Shown: positions 16,126 to 25,778, counted from the first letter of the stretch. The stretch is 64,000 nt of DNA from JAIBAJ01 sp965284645 (GCA_965284645.1 OZ260106.1:3472001-3536000), one strand, 5' to 3'. Numbers and translations are program-made. Notes: generated by a model not told the origin, from the sequence alone.

Positions 16126-17694
16126 TTATTCTTTAACCACTTTAAATCGATAGGCCTTTCCTTTGGCGTCGGTTAGAATAACAATATTTAGTCCCACTTG
16201 CAAATGCTTGTTTGAAAGGCTGAACGAAGCAGTTTGAAGGTCCGACTCGCTGCTCAATTTCCGGCCCAAGGCATCCAACACCTCTACTTTTTGAATCGAA
16301 GAAAGCCCTAATGCGGCGATATTCAAATCCTTACCATTTGAAATGGGGTTGGGGTAAAGTTGAAAAGCACGATTTGCCGATTCATCCAATCCACTGGCCT
16401 CATCTTTTCCATTGTACCGGGCCACACAAGCATCATTTTGCTGTCCATTATTGGCTTTACCAGCTACCAAAATTCGTTCATCGGCATCCAAGCAAAGAGA
16501 ATTAATTTCGTCGGCAAAACCATAAACTTCGGTAAGTACGATACCAGCAGTTCCGAAATCTTCGTCAAGGCTGCCATCCTTTTTTAGGCGAACCAACACA
16601 AAATCACGGTTATCGAAAAAGAAGCCACCGGTGGTGCCGGCAACCAAAATAGCATCGTTGGCCTGAATGGTTAAATCCAAAAATACATCCTGAGCCGCGT
16701 TGCTGTAGCGGTACATAAAATCATCCGCAAAATTTAAGTCGCGGGTACCATCGCTGTTGTATTGTAGCACAATGGCATCATACGAAAAATCGGCCAAGGT
16801 GGCATATCCGGCTACAAGTATCTTGCCTTCGCTATTGATACCTAGTCCAAAAATATCGTCGATATAGGAAGGAGAAACCTGGTCGATCAAAATTCCATCG
16901 CCTGAAAAGGAAGCGTCCAATTGTCCATCGGTGGTAAAACGAGCAATCAAAATATCGAAATCGGTTTGTCCATCGATGGTAATCGGGTTGCCATAATGGC
17001 CCGCTGCAACAATTTTTCCATCAGCTTGCACGCTTATTTTATTGAATTTATTATCGATTTCTGTTACCGGCACACTTGCCACGCCATCTATACCGAAGGA
17101 TGAATCCAAGCTTCCATCTTCATTCAACTGCATTACAATGGGTTGGTTTTTAAAGGCAGTATCTAGCGCGGACCCAGCTACGACAATCTTGTTGTTGGGT
17201 AAAATCTGCATCGCATTAAAATAGGTATCGCCTGCTAAGCGGAAAGTAGCTATTCCATTTTGACCAAAGCTTTGATCGAGGCTTCCATCTTGATTTATCC
17301 GCAGCACCAAACCAGAAAAGGCATAATTTGCATCGGCAGCAGTACCGGCAACTAAAAGCTTTTGATCGGAACGAGTTTGAACGGCATAGGCATAACTTTC
17401 TGTAAAATTGGTCAGCAACACGATTCCACTATCATTGAAACTAGGGTCTAAACTCCCATCCTCATTTTGGCGAATAACCACTAATTGTCCGGCAAAGGCA
17501 GGCGACAAGGCCGTACCAGCCGAAACTACTTTTTGTCCGGCCTGAACACCCACGCAGGTTAGGTTATCTTGGGCACCGAAGTCTTTCGAATAAATACCGT
17601 TGGTTGCAAAACTGCTATCCAAGGAACCTGCAGTTTGGGCAAAGGAAATAATAGGAAAAGCGATAAATAGAATAGAATAGGAAAAGTGTTTCAT
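16126..17694 (-). CDS. Delta-60 repeat protein with T9SS type A sorting domain
   Basis: 522 residues. Signal peptide MKHFSYSILFIAFPIISFAQ, then seven delta-60 type repeats, each centred on G-S/Q-L-D-x-S-F-x-x-x-G-I, for example GSLDPSFNDSGIVL and GSLDQSFGQNGIAT. Each is followed by strands such as DQKLLVAGTAAD and DGKIVAAGHYGN, giving a beta-propeller-like domain. The C-terminal ~80 residues are a type IX sorting domain: FQLYPNPISNGKDLNI, VEVLDALGRKL and GLNIVILTDAKGKAYRFKVV. Predicted secreted or surface protein; ligand unknown. Convergent with the LRR protein gene across a repeat-filled gap. Confidence 0.88.
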   Translation of the reverse strand: MKHFSYSILFIAFPIISFAQTAGSLDSSFATNGIYSKDFGAQDNLTCVGVQAGQKVVSAGTALSPAFAGQLVVIRQNEDGSLDPSFNDSGIVLLTNFTESYAYAVQTRSDQKLLVAGTAADANYAFSGLVLRINQDGSLDQSFGQNGIATFRLAGDTYFNAMQILPNNKIVVAGSALDTAFKNQPIVMQLNEDGSLDSSFGIDGVASVPVTEIDNKFNKISVQADGKIVAAGHYGNPITIDGQTDFDILIARFTTDGQLDASFSGDGILIDQVSPSYIDDIFGLGINSEGKILVAGYATLADFSYDAIVLQYNSDGTRDLNFADDFMYRYSNAAQDVFLDLTIQANDAILVAGTTGGFFFDNRDFVLVRLKKDGSLDEDFGTAGIVLTEVYGFADEINSLCLDADERILVAGKANNGQQNDACVARYNGKDEASGLDESANRAFQLYPNPISNGKDLNIAALGLSSIQKVEVLDALGRKLSSESDLQTASFSLSNKHLQVGLNIVILTDAKGKAYRFKVVKE

Positions 17695-17737
17695 TGAAAA
17701 GTTGGGTTACAATAGTTGAACAAAAATAGTATTTGTT

Positions 17738-17906
17738 TATACCCAAAATACAGATTAGAAATTCTTAACCGATTAAGCAGTTGTAAATCACTTTGATAAT
17801 CCAATTTAATAGCAACTTCTATCCTGAAATTTCTTAGGGAGGGGTAAACCCAACTAAATCAAGCAGTACGGATAATGAAATCTGCCTAATGATTAAGTTG
17901 GGTTAC
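17738..17906. repeat. Dispersed repeat family B, copy 3
   Basis: The left end ACCCAAAATACAGATTAGAA and the right end, AACCCAACTTAATCATTAGG on the minus strand, are imperfect inverted repeats. GGGGTAAACCC inside is shared with copy 1, and CCAACTAAATCAAGCAGTAC with the palindrome near 15.84 kb. The right end overlaps the final codon and stop of the histidine kinase gene. GTTGGGTTAC at the right end also occurs at 17701-17710. Confidence 0.6.
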
Positions 17907-20900
17907 ACAATCATGATTTTGGCTTTTTCACCTTTGATTTGCGTAATTACTTCGGCCAAGATGGTAGAGAGTTTCTTAAGCAAAACAGGTAATTCGGGGG
18001 AGTCGTTGTTGTCCTTTCCCATCGTTTCGATGGTTCGGATAACAGTTTTTAAGGAATGAATATTTAGGTTATCGATACTTGGTTTCAACTTATGCGCCAA
18101 GGCTCCGAGTTTGGCAAAATCTTTATCGGTGTAAGCTCGCTTCATTTGGTTGATCATTTCGGGTGTTTGATCACAGAACAGGTTCACCATTTTATTGAGA
18201 AAGGCTTTATTTCCTTTTCCGAGTTCGATTAAGGTAGTGAGGTCGTATAAACTTTGGGGTTCTTCCTCCAATTCAACGGTAATGGTTTTCTTGATCAACT
18301 TTTCTCCGTTCAACCAGAAAACTAGCTTCTGCACAAATTCATCTTCTTTATAAGGCTTGGCGATATAATCGTTCATACCGGCACTGATACATTTTTCCTT
18401 TTCTCCAATGATGGCATTGGCAGTAAGGGCGATAATCGGTGTTGCTTTTCCGGTTTTTCGCAGGATTTGCGTGGCTTCATATCCATTCATCACTGGCATT
18501 TGAATATCCATCAGCACCAAATGGGGGTTGTTTTGATTAAAGGCATTTATAGCTTCTTCTCCATTCGCCGCTTCAACGATGGTAGCTCCATAGTTTTCGA
18601 GGATGGTAGCTGCCACCAAACGGTTCATATCATTATCGTCGGCCACCAAAATGATTTTATTCTCCAACAAACTACTTGATAAGGTTTCGATTTCCGCTTC
18701 TGCATCCAAGGATTCAATTCCTTTTCTAAATTTAATAGTAAAGGAAACCACGGTGCCCACACCTTTTTCACTTTCAACGGCAATATCACCTCCCATCAGT
18801 TCCACCAATTCTTTACAAATACTCATACCTAAACCAGTTCCACCGAATTTACGGCTAACCGATTCGTATTCCTGGCTGAACTGATCAAAGATTTTACCTA
18901 CAAATTCCTTTTCCATTCCCATTCCGGTGTCGATTACCTGGAAAAGAACGGATTGGGAATTGGCTTCATCGTTAATTACTTCGCAGCTAAGTTCAACATG
19001 GCCTTTCTCTGTAAATTTAATGGCATTGCTCATCAAATTCAAAAGCACTTGGGTTAGACGATAAGGATCGCCTATAAGGTTTTGAGCTAGAGAAGGATCG
19101 AACTTACCCAAACGTAGGGCAATACCTTTCTCCATGGCTTTATGCACCAGCATTTGTATAACCGTATTCACCAAAGAATGCAATTTGACACTGATGTTTT
19201 CGACCTTTAGTTTACCTGCCTTAATTTTTGAAAGATCCAGAATATCATTTATAATCACCAACAGGTTTTCGGCTGCTGTATTAATGGTATTGAGGAAAAA
19301 GGCCTGTTTTTCGTCCAAATTGGTTTTGGCCAATTGGTTTCCCATACCAATAATGGCGTTCATTGGGGTACGGATTTCATGGCTCATGTTAGCCAAGAAA
19401 GAATCTTTGGCTTTAGAAAGCATTTCGGCCTGTTCTCGTGATTTGATTAGTTCGTGTTCCAGCTTTTTCTGGTTGGTAATATCCAAACAGATAATAATAG
19501 AACCAACTAAATCGCCGGAAGAAGAAAATTTAGGTGCGGTACTGATAAACCACCATCCCCTTTTCCCCTTTACTTTGGTTTGAATTTCATAGGCCTTACT
19601 AACCCCTTCTAGTCCGAGTTTCTTGATATATTCAGCTTCTTTGGCACTTTCATAAGAGAAAAACTTGGTGACATCATAACCTTTCGCCTGTTTCATGGTA
19701 AGGTTAGTCATTTTCAACAGGGTTTGGTTGGCGAAATCGATACGGTGGGTGCGGTCCATTTCCATCAGACCAAGGTTCATATTTTCAATGATACCGCGGT
19801 ACTTTTCTTCGTTTGTGATCAAGGCTTCCTCGAACTTTTTACGTTCGGTGATATCGATACCGTAACCAATAACTAGGGTTACTTTATTCTCCTTGTTAAC
19901 AACCGGGAACCAGCGTCTCAACACAAATTGTTCTTCTCCATCAGGCAATACATTAAGTTCTTCCCATTCCAAGGTTTTCTTGGATGAAACTACCTGATTA
20001 AAGGTGGCCCGACGCGCTTCAGCCAGTTTAAGTGGTTTATTGCGAAGGATACAATAGTCTTCATCGCGTTTTCCAATAATCCATTTCCGTATTTCATCGT
20101 TTTTAATACCCATAGGGTTAACGAAAAGGTATTCATGCTTTGAATTAAACACCGCAATATCGGCAGGCATATTGTTCAAAATATCCTCGTAGAACTTTCT
20201 TTGTTCTTCAAGTTTCTGTTCCGAATTTTTTCGTTCCGTGATATCCACCATAAATCCGGTAAATACGTTGGCTCCCGTTTCGGTTTGATAGGAAAAAGAG
20301 GATTGAATGGAATGCCAGCGTATAGGTTGTCCGGGCACCACTAGCTTTGCTTCAGCATAAAAAGGTTCCAAGGTTTTTTGGCTGTGGAGTATCTTTTTAA
20401 GCACCATCTTTTTATGGGAAGGAGGGATGAACTGAAAATAGTTTTGGATATCCTTTGGATTTATACCAAAAATCTTTTCAATGGCAGGACTGATATAGCG
20501 CCAATGTTCAAGTCCGTCTTCCTTAAACTCAAATTCGAAAATCACCCCTGGAATATTGCTTGAAAGTGTTTGGAATTGTTTAACACGGTTTCCTAATTCA
20601 GCCTCCAAGTGTTTAATACTGGTAATATCTGTATGAATTCCAGTCATTTTTTTAGGTCGGCCTTTGCTATCCTTTTCAATAACCGCACCCCGATCGAGTA
20701 CCCATCGGATACTGCCGTCTTGGTGGATGATTCGGTATTCCAAATTATGTTTATCGGTCTTCCCTTTTTTGATTCGGGCTTCGCTTTCCAAAATCAAAGG
20801 CAAATCGTCTTTGTGTATACTTTCCCTCCACAATTTATGGTTCAAGGACAATTCATCGGTGGCATAGCCTAGAAAGAAATTCTCTGATTTAGAGAAATAG

Positions 20901-22204
20901 GTAATTCCAGAGGTAAAGTCATGTTCCCAAACATTATCACCAATACTTTCTAAGGCTTTTTGGAATCTTTTTTCATTTTCCTTCTCTTGGGTAATTTCTT
21001 CTTCGAGGGCGAAGAAACCAATTATCTCTTCCTTTTCATTTTTAATCGGTTGGCCTTGAATTCGTACCCAATATTTTTCCTTTTTCTTTGTGTAATTGAT
21101 TATTTCCGTATTGAAAGGCTCCCCTTTTTTGATTTGGGATGAGAGGTATTCCATAGCCGTACGATCCGATTCAGGACCTTGCAAAAAATGACCAGGCTTC
21201 TTCCCTATTACTTCATCCAGCGTATAACCTGTCATTTCGGTAAAGCTTTTGTTGGTCCAATTGATTCGACCTTCGGCATCCGCAATAACCACGGCATTAA
21301 TATTATCCTCCGCCATTTGGGAAAGCACCTTCAGCTTTTCTTCTTTGGCCTTTTCTTCTGTTACATCTTGGATAATTCCAAAGAATTCTTTCAATTCCCC
21401 TTGTTCATTTTTAAGAGGTTGAATGACAAAATGGGCCCAAAACCAGGTTCTATCCTGTTTGTAAAATACGATATCAGCGGCAAATCCATTGCCATGGTTA
21501 ATGGCTTCGATATCTTTGGAGATAATTTCAGGATCAGAAAGTGGACCTTTAAGTAATTCAAAAGGAGTGCGACCGAGTATATCGGCAGTTTGGTAGCCTG
21601 ATAATTTACTAAGGCTTTCATTGGCCCAAGTAATTTCTCCAGTTGGGGAAAGAAAAACTACACCATCTTCATTGGCCCTGGCCACCAAGGATAGTCTTTT
21701 AAACTCCCGTGAAGCTCTTCGTATGGCTACTTTTTGCTCATAAATAGTACTCAACAACTCTCGTAAGTCTTCAGCATAAACCTCTTGGTTTTGGAGTACG
21801 TTTAATAAATCCGTTAAAGAATCATGTTTTGCGAAATCCTCTGTGGTAAGGTTGTTCTTGGTCATTTCCTCGGTTGAGCCAAAGGAAGGAGAACCCAAGA
21901 AGAGCAGTTGGTTCGTTTCTGATTGCAACTCAAACTGTCCCCTTAGCACTAACTTTTCAGGTTTATTTATCTCAATGCTTACTAGTTGGTTGGTAATTTT
22001 TACTATGGAATAAAAATTAACTCGTTTAAGTTCTGGTTGGCGTATTACAAGGTCTGTACCGAACTTTTTTGTCAACAATTGTGGACATACTTTCGCAAGG
22101 GAAGAACCCATTGAAACTATGTCAAGATTATCGTTCAAGAGGAAATAAAAAGGGAAAATCCTATTGAATTGGTCCTTTGAAAAATTGAAATCACTCTTTA
22201 TCAT
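17903..22204 (-). CDS. HNOBA/multi-PAS hybrid sensor histidine kinase with receiver and Hpt domains
   Basis: 1433 residues. Domains in order: an N-terminal region (about 1-190) that fits the heme-NO-binding-associated (HNOBA) domain, with FNRIFPFYFLLNDNLDIVSMG, LVLRGQFELQSETNQLLFLG and a terminal HDSLTDLLNVLQNQE; six PAS/PAC units (about 195-930); HisKA with phospho-accepting H942 in NMSHEIRTPMNAIIGMG; HATPase with DTGMGME at about 1092 and GGTGLGMSICKEL; a receiver with D1233 in VLMDIQMPVMNGYEA; and an Hpt domain with H1371 in LGALAHKLKPS. No transmembrane helix is apparent, so it is probably a cytoplasmic phosphorelay kinase. It is divergent from an operon that starts with a separate Hpt protein and a receiver, so it is the obvious candidate input for that pathway (inference). 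Confidence 0.92.
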   Translation of the reverse strand: MIKSDFNFSKDQFNRIFPFYFLLNDNLDIVSMGSSLAKVCPQLLTKKFGTDLVIRQPELKRVNFYSIVKITNQLVSIEINKPEKLVLRGQFELQSETNQLLFLGSPSFGSTEEMTKNNLTTEDFAKHDSLTDLLNVLQNQEVYAEDLRELLSTIYEQKVAIRRASREFKRLSLVARANEDGVVFLSPTGEITWANESLSKLSGYQTADILGRTPFELLKGPLSDPEIISKDIEAINHGNGFAADIVFYKQDRTWFWAHFVIQPLKNEQGELKEFFGIIQDVTEEKAKEEKLKVLSQMAEDNINAVVIADAEGRINWTNKSFTEMTGYTLDEVIGKKPGHFLQGPESDRTAMEYLSSQIKKGEPFNTEIINYTKKKEKYWVRIQGQPIKNEKEEIIGFFALEEEITQEKENEKRFQKALESIGDNVWEHDFTSGITYFSKSENFFLGYATDELSLNHKLWRESIHKDDLPLILESEARIKKGKTDKHNLEYRIIHQDGSIRWVLDRGAVIEKDSKGRPKKMTGIHTDITSIKHLEAELGNRVKQFQTLSSNIPGVIFEFEFKEDGLEHWRYISPAIEKIFGINPKDIQNYFQFIPPSHKKMVLKKILHSQKTLEPFYAEAKLVVPGQPIRWHSIQSSFSYQTETGANVFTGFMVDITERKNSEQKLEEQRKFYEDILNNMPADIAVFNSKHEYLFVNPMGIKNDEIRKWIIGKRDEDYCILRNKPLKLAEARRATFNQVVSSKKTLEWEELNVLPDGEEQFVLRRWFPVVNKENKVTLVIGYGIDITERKKFEEALITNEEKYRGIIENMNLGLMEMDRTHRIDFANQTLLKMTNLTMKQAKGYDVTKFFSYESAKEAEYIKKLGLEGVSKAYEIQTKVKGKRGWWFISTAPKFSSSGDLVGSIIICLDITNQKKLEHELIKSREQAEMLSKAKDSFLANMSHEIRTPMNAIIGMGNQLAKTNLDEKQAFFLNTINTAAENLLVIINDILDLSKIKAGKLKVENISVKLHSLVNTVIQMLVHKAMEKGIALRLGKFDPSLAQNLIGDPYRLTQVLLNLMSNAIKFTEKGHVELSCEVINDEANSQSVLFQVIDTGMGMEKEFVGKIFDQFSQEYESVSRKFGGTGLGMSICKELVELMGGDIAVESEKGVGTVVSFTIKFRKGIESLDAEAEIETLSSSLLENKIILVADDNDMNRLVAATILENYGATIVEAANGEEAINAFNQNNPHLVLMDIQMPVMNGYEATQILRKTGKATPIIALTANAIIGEKEKCISAGMNDYIAKPYKEDEFVQKLVFWLNGEKLIKKTITVELEEEPQSLYDLTTLIELGKGNKAFLNKMVNLFCDQTPEMINQMKRAYTDKDFAKLGALAHKLKPSIDNLNIHSLKTVIRTIETMGKDNNDSPELPVLLKKLSTILAEVITQIKGEKAKIMIV

Positions 22205-22999
22205 TCTTCAATTCATCTATTAGAATTAATCTGGAAATTGGAAAGGAATTCAAAGTACTCCAATCCACCATTCCTCTTCTGATTATGCAAAAGCAAAACA
22301 CTTCGAAACATTATTAAGGCAACTTTAGAGGTAAAAGAATTCCATTGCAATTCCTAGGGCAATATACCCAAAGTTAACTTTCCGAAAAAGATAATTAAGG
22401 TAAAATCACCAACAGGTAAAATTTAATAAAATGCTTGCCCTTTGCCCACCAATTCAAACCAATTTTTCAAAAACGGTAAACGAATGCAACAACTATCCGA
22501 TTACCCAAAGAATAAAATTAAAAAATCAAGATCCTAGATCTTCACCAAATCATCAGAATGTTTGAAATCCAAAAAATGATTTCTCAACTTATTGCTCAAA
22601 CTGGCATAAGGTCAAAAAAACACCTACATATTTTTCTTGAAATGAAACAAAAAAATACAGCTTTCAGTAAGAAGCACCGTTTTTTAGAAGAGACAAATCA
22701 GGTCGTATGAAAATGGTAAAAAAAGGTTTTAGGGTCGAATTTAGCGGTGAAAAAGATGAATCTAGAGGTGAATTTTCGAACTTCACGTTTTATCAAACAC
22801 TTAAACACCAAGCTAAAAATAGCAAACAAACTAAAAACCTCTTCTATATTTTTCTCCAAAAATACACAAAAACCATTTTATCAACTTTCCCAAATCAAAT
22901 GAATGGAATAGAGCCGTCATGGTCAACTATTCCCCTTTCTCAACTAATTAAAGACAGATAATCCTCCAACAGGATAAAACTTAAAAAAGAACAGAACCA
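22205..22999. other. 795-base divergent intergenic region without a convincing gene
   Basis: Strongly AT-rich stretch between the hybrid kinase and the Hpt/EPS operon. An 84-codon open frame at 22707-22961 is lysine- and asparagine-rich with no family features and looks accidental. Given the position, promoters for both directions are expected, but no clear TTG/TAnnTTTG pair could be picked with confidence. Confidence 0.5.
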
Positions 23000-23374
23000 A
23001 TGACCGTGAACCATCTTTCAGCCCCAGGCCTTAAGCTTTACGACCTCAGTTTTGTAGAAACTATTTGTCGGGGCAATATCAATACCAGAAACAAGATGCT
23101 TGAAACTTTTGTATCGACTATCCCAGTTGATGTTGAAAGAATCAAAGAGGCACATTCACAAAAAGACTTTCCCTTGGTTAGTCAAATTGCCCATAAGATT
23201 AAACCTGTTTTATCCATGTACGGCATTCAAACCATTGCGGACGACATCCATTCTATCGAAAACTTAGCCAAAGACGAACCTGGACATCCAGAACTCTATG
23301 GCAAAATCCTTAAAGTAGATGAAATTGTTAGCTATGTAACCAACGATATTAAATCAACATTAATTAACCCCTAA
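23000..23374 (+). CDS. Stand-alone Hpt (histidine phosphotransfer) protein
   Basis: 124 residues forming a helical bundle, with the phospho-site segment QIAHKIKPVLSMYG (H65). The N terminus carries YDLSFVETICRGN, which resembles the start of the Hpt domain in the divergent hybrid kinase. Family role: shuttle of phosphate between receiver domains. Next gene (receiver) starts 11 bases after its stop, and the following gene carries a receiver-like domain fused to a sugar transferase. This suggests a relay directed at exopolysaccharide production. Confidence 0.88.
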   Translation: MTVNHLSAPGLKLYDLSFVETICRGNINTRNKMLETFVSTIPVDVERIKEAHSQKDFPLVSQIAHKIKPVLSMYGIQTIADDIHSIENLAKDEPGHPELYGKILKVDEIVSYVTNDIKSTLINP

Positions 23375-23385
23375 TTTCCATAACC

Positions 23386-23772
23386 ATGAATAAAAAAATC
23401 CTAGTTGTCGATGATGAAGTAAACATTGGCTTGTTGCTTGAGAATTTCTTGTCAGAGTCCTATGATGTGACCTACAAAAACAACAGCGATGATGCCTTTA
23501 AATGGCTGGAAGAAAACCTGCCTGATTTGGTAATTTGCGATATCCAAATGCCCAATGTGGATGGATATGAAATTTTGAAATCTATTCGAAACAGAGGCTT
23601 TACTTTACATACACCGGTAGTAATGCTAAGCTCCAAATCAGAAAGCAATGAGAAAATCAAGTGCTATAAACTAGGTGCACAAGATTATCTAACCAAACCT
23701 TTCAATCCTGAAGAATTGGAAGAAGTCATAAAAAAGAATCTTAACCCCATTCATTATTCTATTTCTTGGTAA
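23386..23772 (+). CDS. Single-domain response regulator
   Basis: 128 residues and essentially only a receiver domain: acidic pocket VVDDE (D9, D10), phospho-acceptor D52 in LVICDIQMPNVDGYEIL, the conserved threonine/serine position in VVMLSSKSES, and lysine in DYLTKPF. No output domain, so it acts through partners or as a phosphate relay like Spo0F/CheY. It sits between an Hpt protein and a receiver-like/sugar-transferase fusion in one operon. Confidence 0.9.
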   Translation: MNKKILVVDDEVNIGLLLENFLSESYDVTYKNNSDDAFKWLEENLPDLVICDIQMPNVDGYEILKSIRNRGFTLHTPVVMLSSKSESNEKIKCYKLGAQDYLTKPFNPEELEEVIKKNLNPIHYSISW

Positions 23773-23813
23773 GTAACTAATCAGTCAAACCCCTTTTATT
23801 TACCCTACCAACA

Positions 23814-25016
23814 ATGGAAAACACAAAGTCTGTATTGTATATCGGGACACCTCCTGCCAATTTTCAAAGCCAATTTGAATCGGCAGGTTTTCATTTTGAG
23901 CTGGCCGAAGACATTTTGAAAGCCACGCATCAATTAAGCTCAGGAACGATACCGGCTGCCGTCCTATTTGAATACAATCTCATTGCTAAAACCAACGGTA
24001 TGGTTTGGCTCGACCAAATTCGAAATTCGGATGGCTACAAAAATGTTCCTTTTGTCTTACTTTCCCACCAATTCAATCCAGCCCTATATAAAATGGCATT
24101 TGAAAAAGGATTGGATGATTTCTTTTTACGCGAAGAGTCTAATGCGGAAAAACTAGTAGAACGGGTCAAATTCTTAGGCAAATTCAAAAAAGAAGTAAAA
24201 ACCAAACCCAGTCTTTCAAAACCCTTAGGCATTGTCAATATCCCTGCATCAAAAAGAAGGTTCGATATTCTGGTTGCAAGTTTGGTACTCCTTTTTGCAG
24301 GACCGTTTTTGCTGATAATTATGGCCGCCATTCGAATTGAATCAAAAGGCAAAGTCTTTTATAAATCTAAACGAGTAGGTCAAAAAGTGTTCGACTTTTA
24401 CAAATTAAGGTCGATGCGAACTGGAGCAGACCAAGAATTAAAAAAGTTAGCCAAAGAAAAAAACCAGTACAAACAATCTACAGAGGAATTCAAAATCGAT
24501 TTTCAAGCACCATGTCCTTGCTGCAGCATCTTACCAGAAGGCGAAACTTGTTCCCCACTCTTGTTTATCGACAACCATAAAATCTGTGATTACTGGTATA
24601 ACAAACAAAAAACGGAACTGGCCAAATCAAAATCAGCCTTTGTTAAAATTGTGGACGACCCCCGGATAACAAAAGTGGGTAAATTCATAAGAAATACAAG
24701 TATTGACGAACTTCCGCAATTAATTAACGTACTAAAGGGCGATATGTCCATTGTAGGAAACCGTCCTCTACCTATTTACGAAGCCGAAATGCTTACGGCC
24801 GATGAGCTTTCCAAACGATTTTTGGCCCCTGCCGGTATTACCGGACTTTGGCAAGTTGAACTTAGAGGAAAGGGAGGAAACATGTCGGAAGAGGAAAGAA
24901 AAAAATTAGACAATGATTATGCTGACCTTTTTATAAACGGGACCTACACCATCTGGTATGATTTAAAGTTAATACTCAGAACCATCCCTGCCCTGCTGCA
25001 AAAAAGTACTGTTTAA
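23814..25016 (+). CDS. Receiver-like domain fused to an exopolysaccharide initiating sugar transferase
   Basis: 400 residues in two parts. Residues ~1-125 have the alpha/beta pattern of a receiver (SVLYIGTPPANFQ, AAVLFEYNLIAKTNGMVWLDQIR, NVPFVLLSH, MAFEKGLDDFFLR). The acidic pocket and the phospho-acceptor Asp are replaced (FEYNL where D-x-x-M-P is expected), so this is a pseudo-receiver. Residues ~145-400 form a bacterial sugar transferase (WbaP/EpsL-like polyprenyl-phosphate glycosyl-1-phosphate transferase) with FDILVASLVLLFAGPFLLIIM, FYKSKRVGQ, KLRSMRTGAD, IRNTSIDELPQL, GNRPLPIYE and AGITGLWQV. A ~70-residue insertion carries a cysteine cluster (CPCC, then C, then C). It is predicted to start repeat-unit assembly on the lipid carrier, gated by the upstream relay (inference). 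Confidence 0.88.
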   Translation: MENTKSVLYIGTPPANFQSQFESAGFHFELAEDILKATHQLSSGTIPAAVLFEYNLIAKTNGMVWLDQIRNSDGYKNVPFVLLSHQFNPALYKMAFEKGLDDFFLREESNAEKLVERVKFLGKFKKEVKTKPSLSKPLGIVNIPASKRRFDILVASLVLLFAGPFLLIIMAAIRIESKGKVFYKSKRVGQKVFDFYKLRSMRTGADQELKKLAKEKNQYKQSTEEFKIDFQAPCPCCSILPEGETCSPLLFIDNHKICDYWYNKQKTELAKSKSAFVKIVDDPRITKVGKFIRNTSIDELPQLINVLKGDMSIVGNRPLPIYEAEMLTADELSKRFLAPAGITGLWQVELRGKGGNMSEEERKKLDNDYADLFINGTYTIWYDLKLILRTIPALLQKSTV

Positions 25017-25026
25017 CAGCCCCCCA

Positions 25027-25773
25027 ATGAAGAAAAACAACCACAAACTTTACATATTACTACCTTTATTATTATTCTTTCAAAACAGCTATTCCCAGGT
25101 CATACAAAACGATTCCATTGCCAAAGGCACTGAGATCGTCATTCCTCCTTTAGAAGTAATCCTTGATTCTGCAATTCGAAAAAACCCTTCGGTTAAATTT
25201 CGGATATTGGATATTGTTGCCAAAAATGCAGTACTTAGGTCGGAAAAAAACTATTGGCTAAGAAACTTAGGGGTCCAAGCTGATACGCGCTATGGAACCT
25301 ACGACAACTTTGCATTAAATAACAATTCGCAGTCAACAACAATTTTAAATTCAACCAGTAGGCAAATGAATTATGGTGTTGGTTTGTACCTGAAATTCCC
25401 TTTTGTGGATATCGTTGATCGAAGAAATCAAATTATCAGAGCGAGTGCAGAAGTGGAACAGGCTAAAAGTATGGTCGAAGTGCAACAAACAGAATTAACC
25501 CAACTGGTCATTCGACTCTACGAAGATTTAATTTTAAAACAAAGGCTTTTAAATATCCAATCCTTAGCCATTGGTAACGCCAGAGTGAATATGGAAATGA
25601 TTGAAACTGAATTTAGAAATGGAATAATTACCGTAACAGAATATGTTAGGGTATCGGATATTGTTACCCGTGTCGAATCAGATTACGAAAGAGCTAAAAC
25701 AGACTTTACTTCGGCCAAAATGGTTATGGAAGAAATTGCCGGATTTTCATTCACGAACTACCAACCTAAATAA
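25027..25773 (+). CDS. TolC-like outer-membrane/periplasmic protein (short)
   Basis: 248 residues with a signal peptide ending ...FFQNSYSQ. Long helical segments (AEVEQAKSMVEVQQTELTQLVIRLYEDLILKQRLLNIQSLAI) resemble half of a TolC/outer-membrane-efflux repeat. Full TolC proteins are about 420-480 residues, so this is a short version. It lies between the initiating transferase and the Wzz-like gene. A role in polysaccharide export is inferred from position and fold. Its frame is intact at both ends, so the shortness does not look like a truncation. Confidence 0.65.
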   Translation: MKKNNHKLYILLPLLLFFQNSYSQVIQNDSIAKGTEIVIPPLEVILDSAIRKNPSVKFRILDIVAKNAVLRSEKNYWLRNLGVQADTRYGTYDNFALNNNSQSTTILNSTSRQMNYGVGLYLKFPFVDIVDRRNQIIRASAEVEQAKSMVEVQQTELTQLVIRLYEDLILKQRLLNIQSLAIGNARVNMEMIETEFRNGIITVTEYVRVSDIVTRVESDYERAKTDFTSAKMVMEEIAGFSFTNYQPK

Positions 25774-25778
25774 TTAGC

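Noticed and set aside
22707..22961. 84-codon open frame between the hybrid kinase and the Hpt gene
   Set aside because: Low-complexity, lysine- and asparagine-rich translation in an AT-rich gap, with no motif and no promoter or coupling to neighbours.
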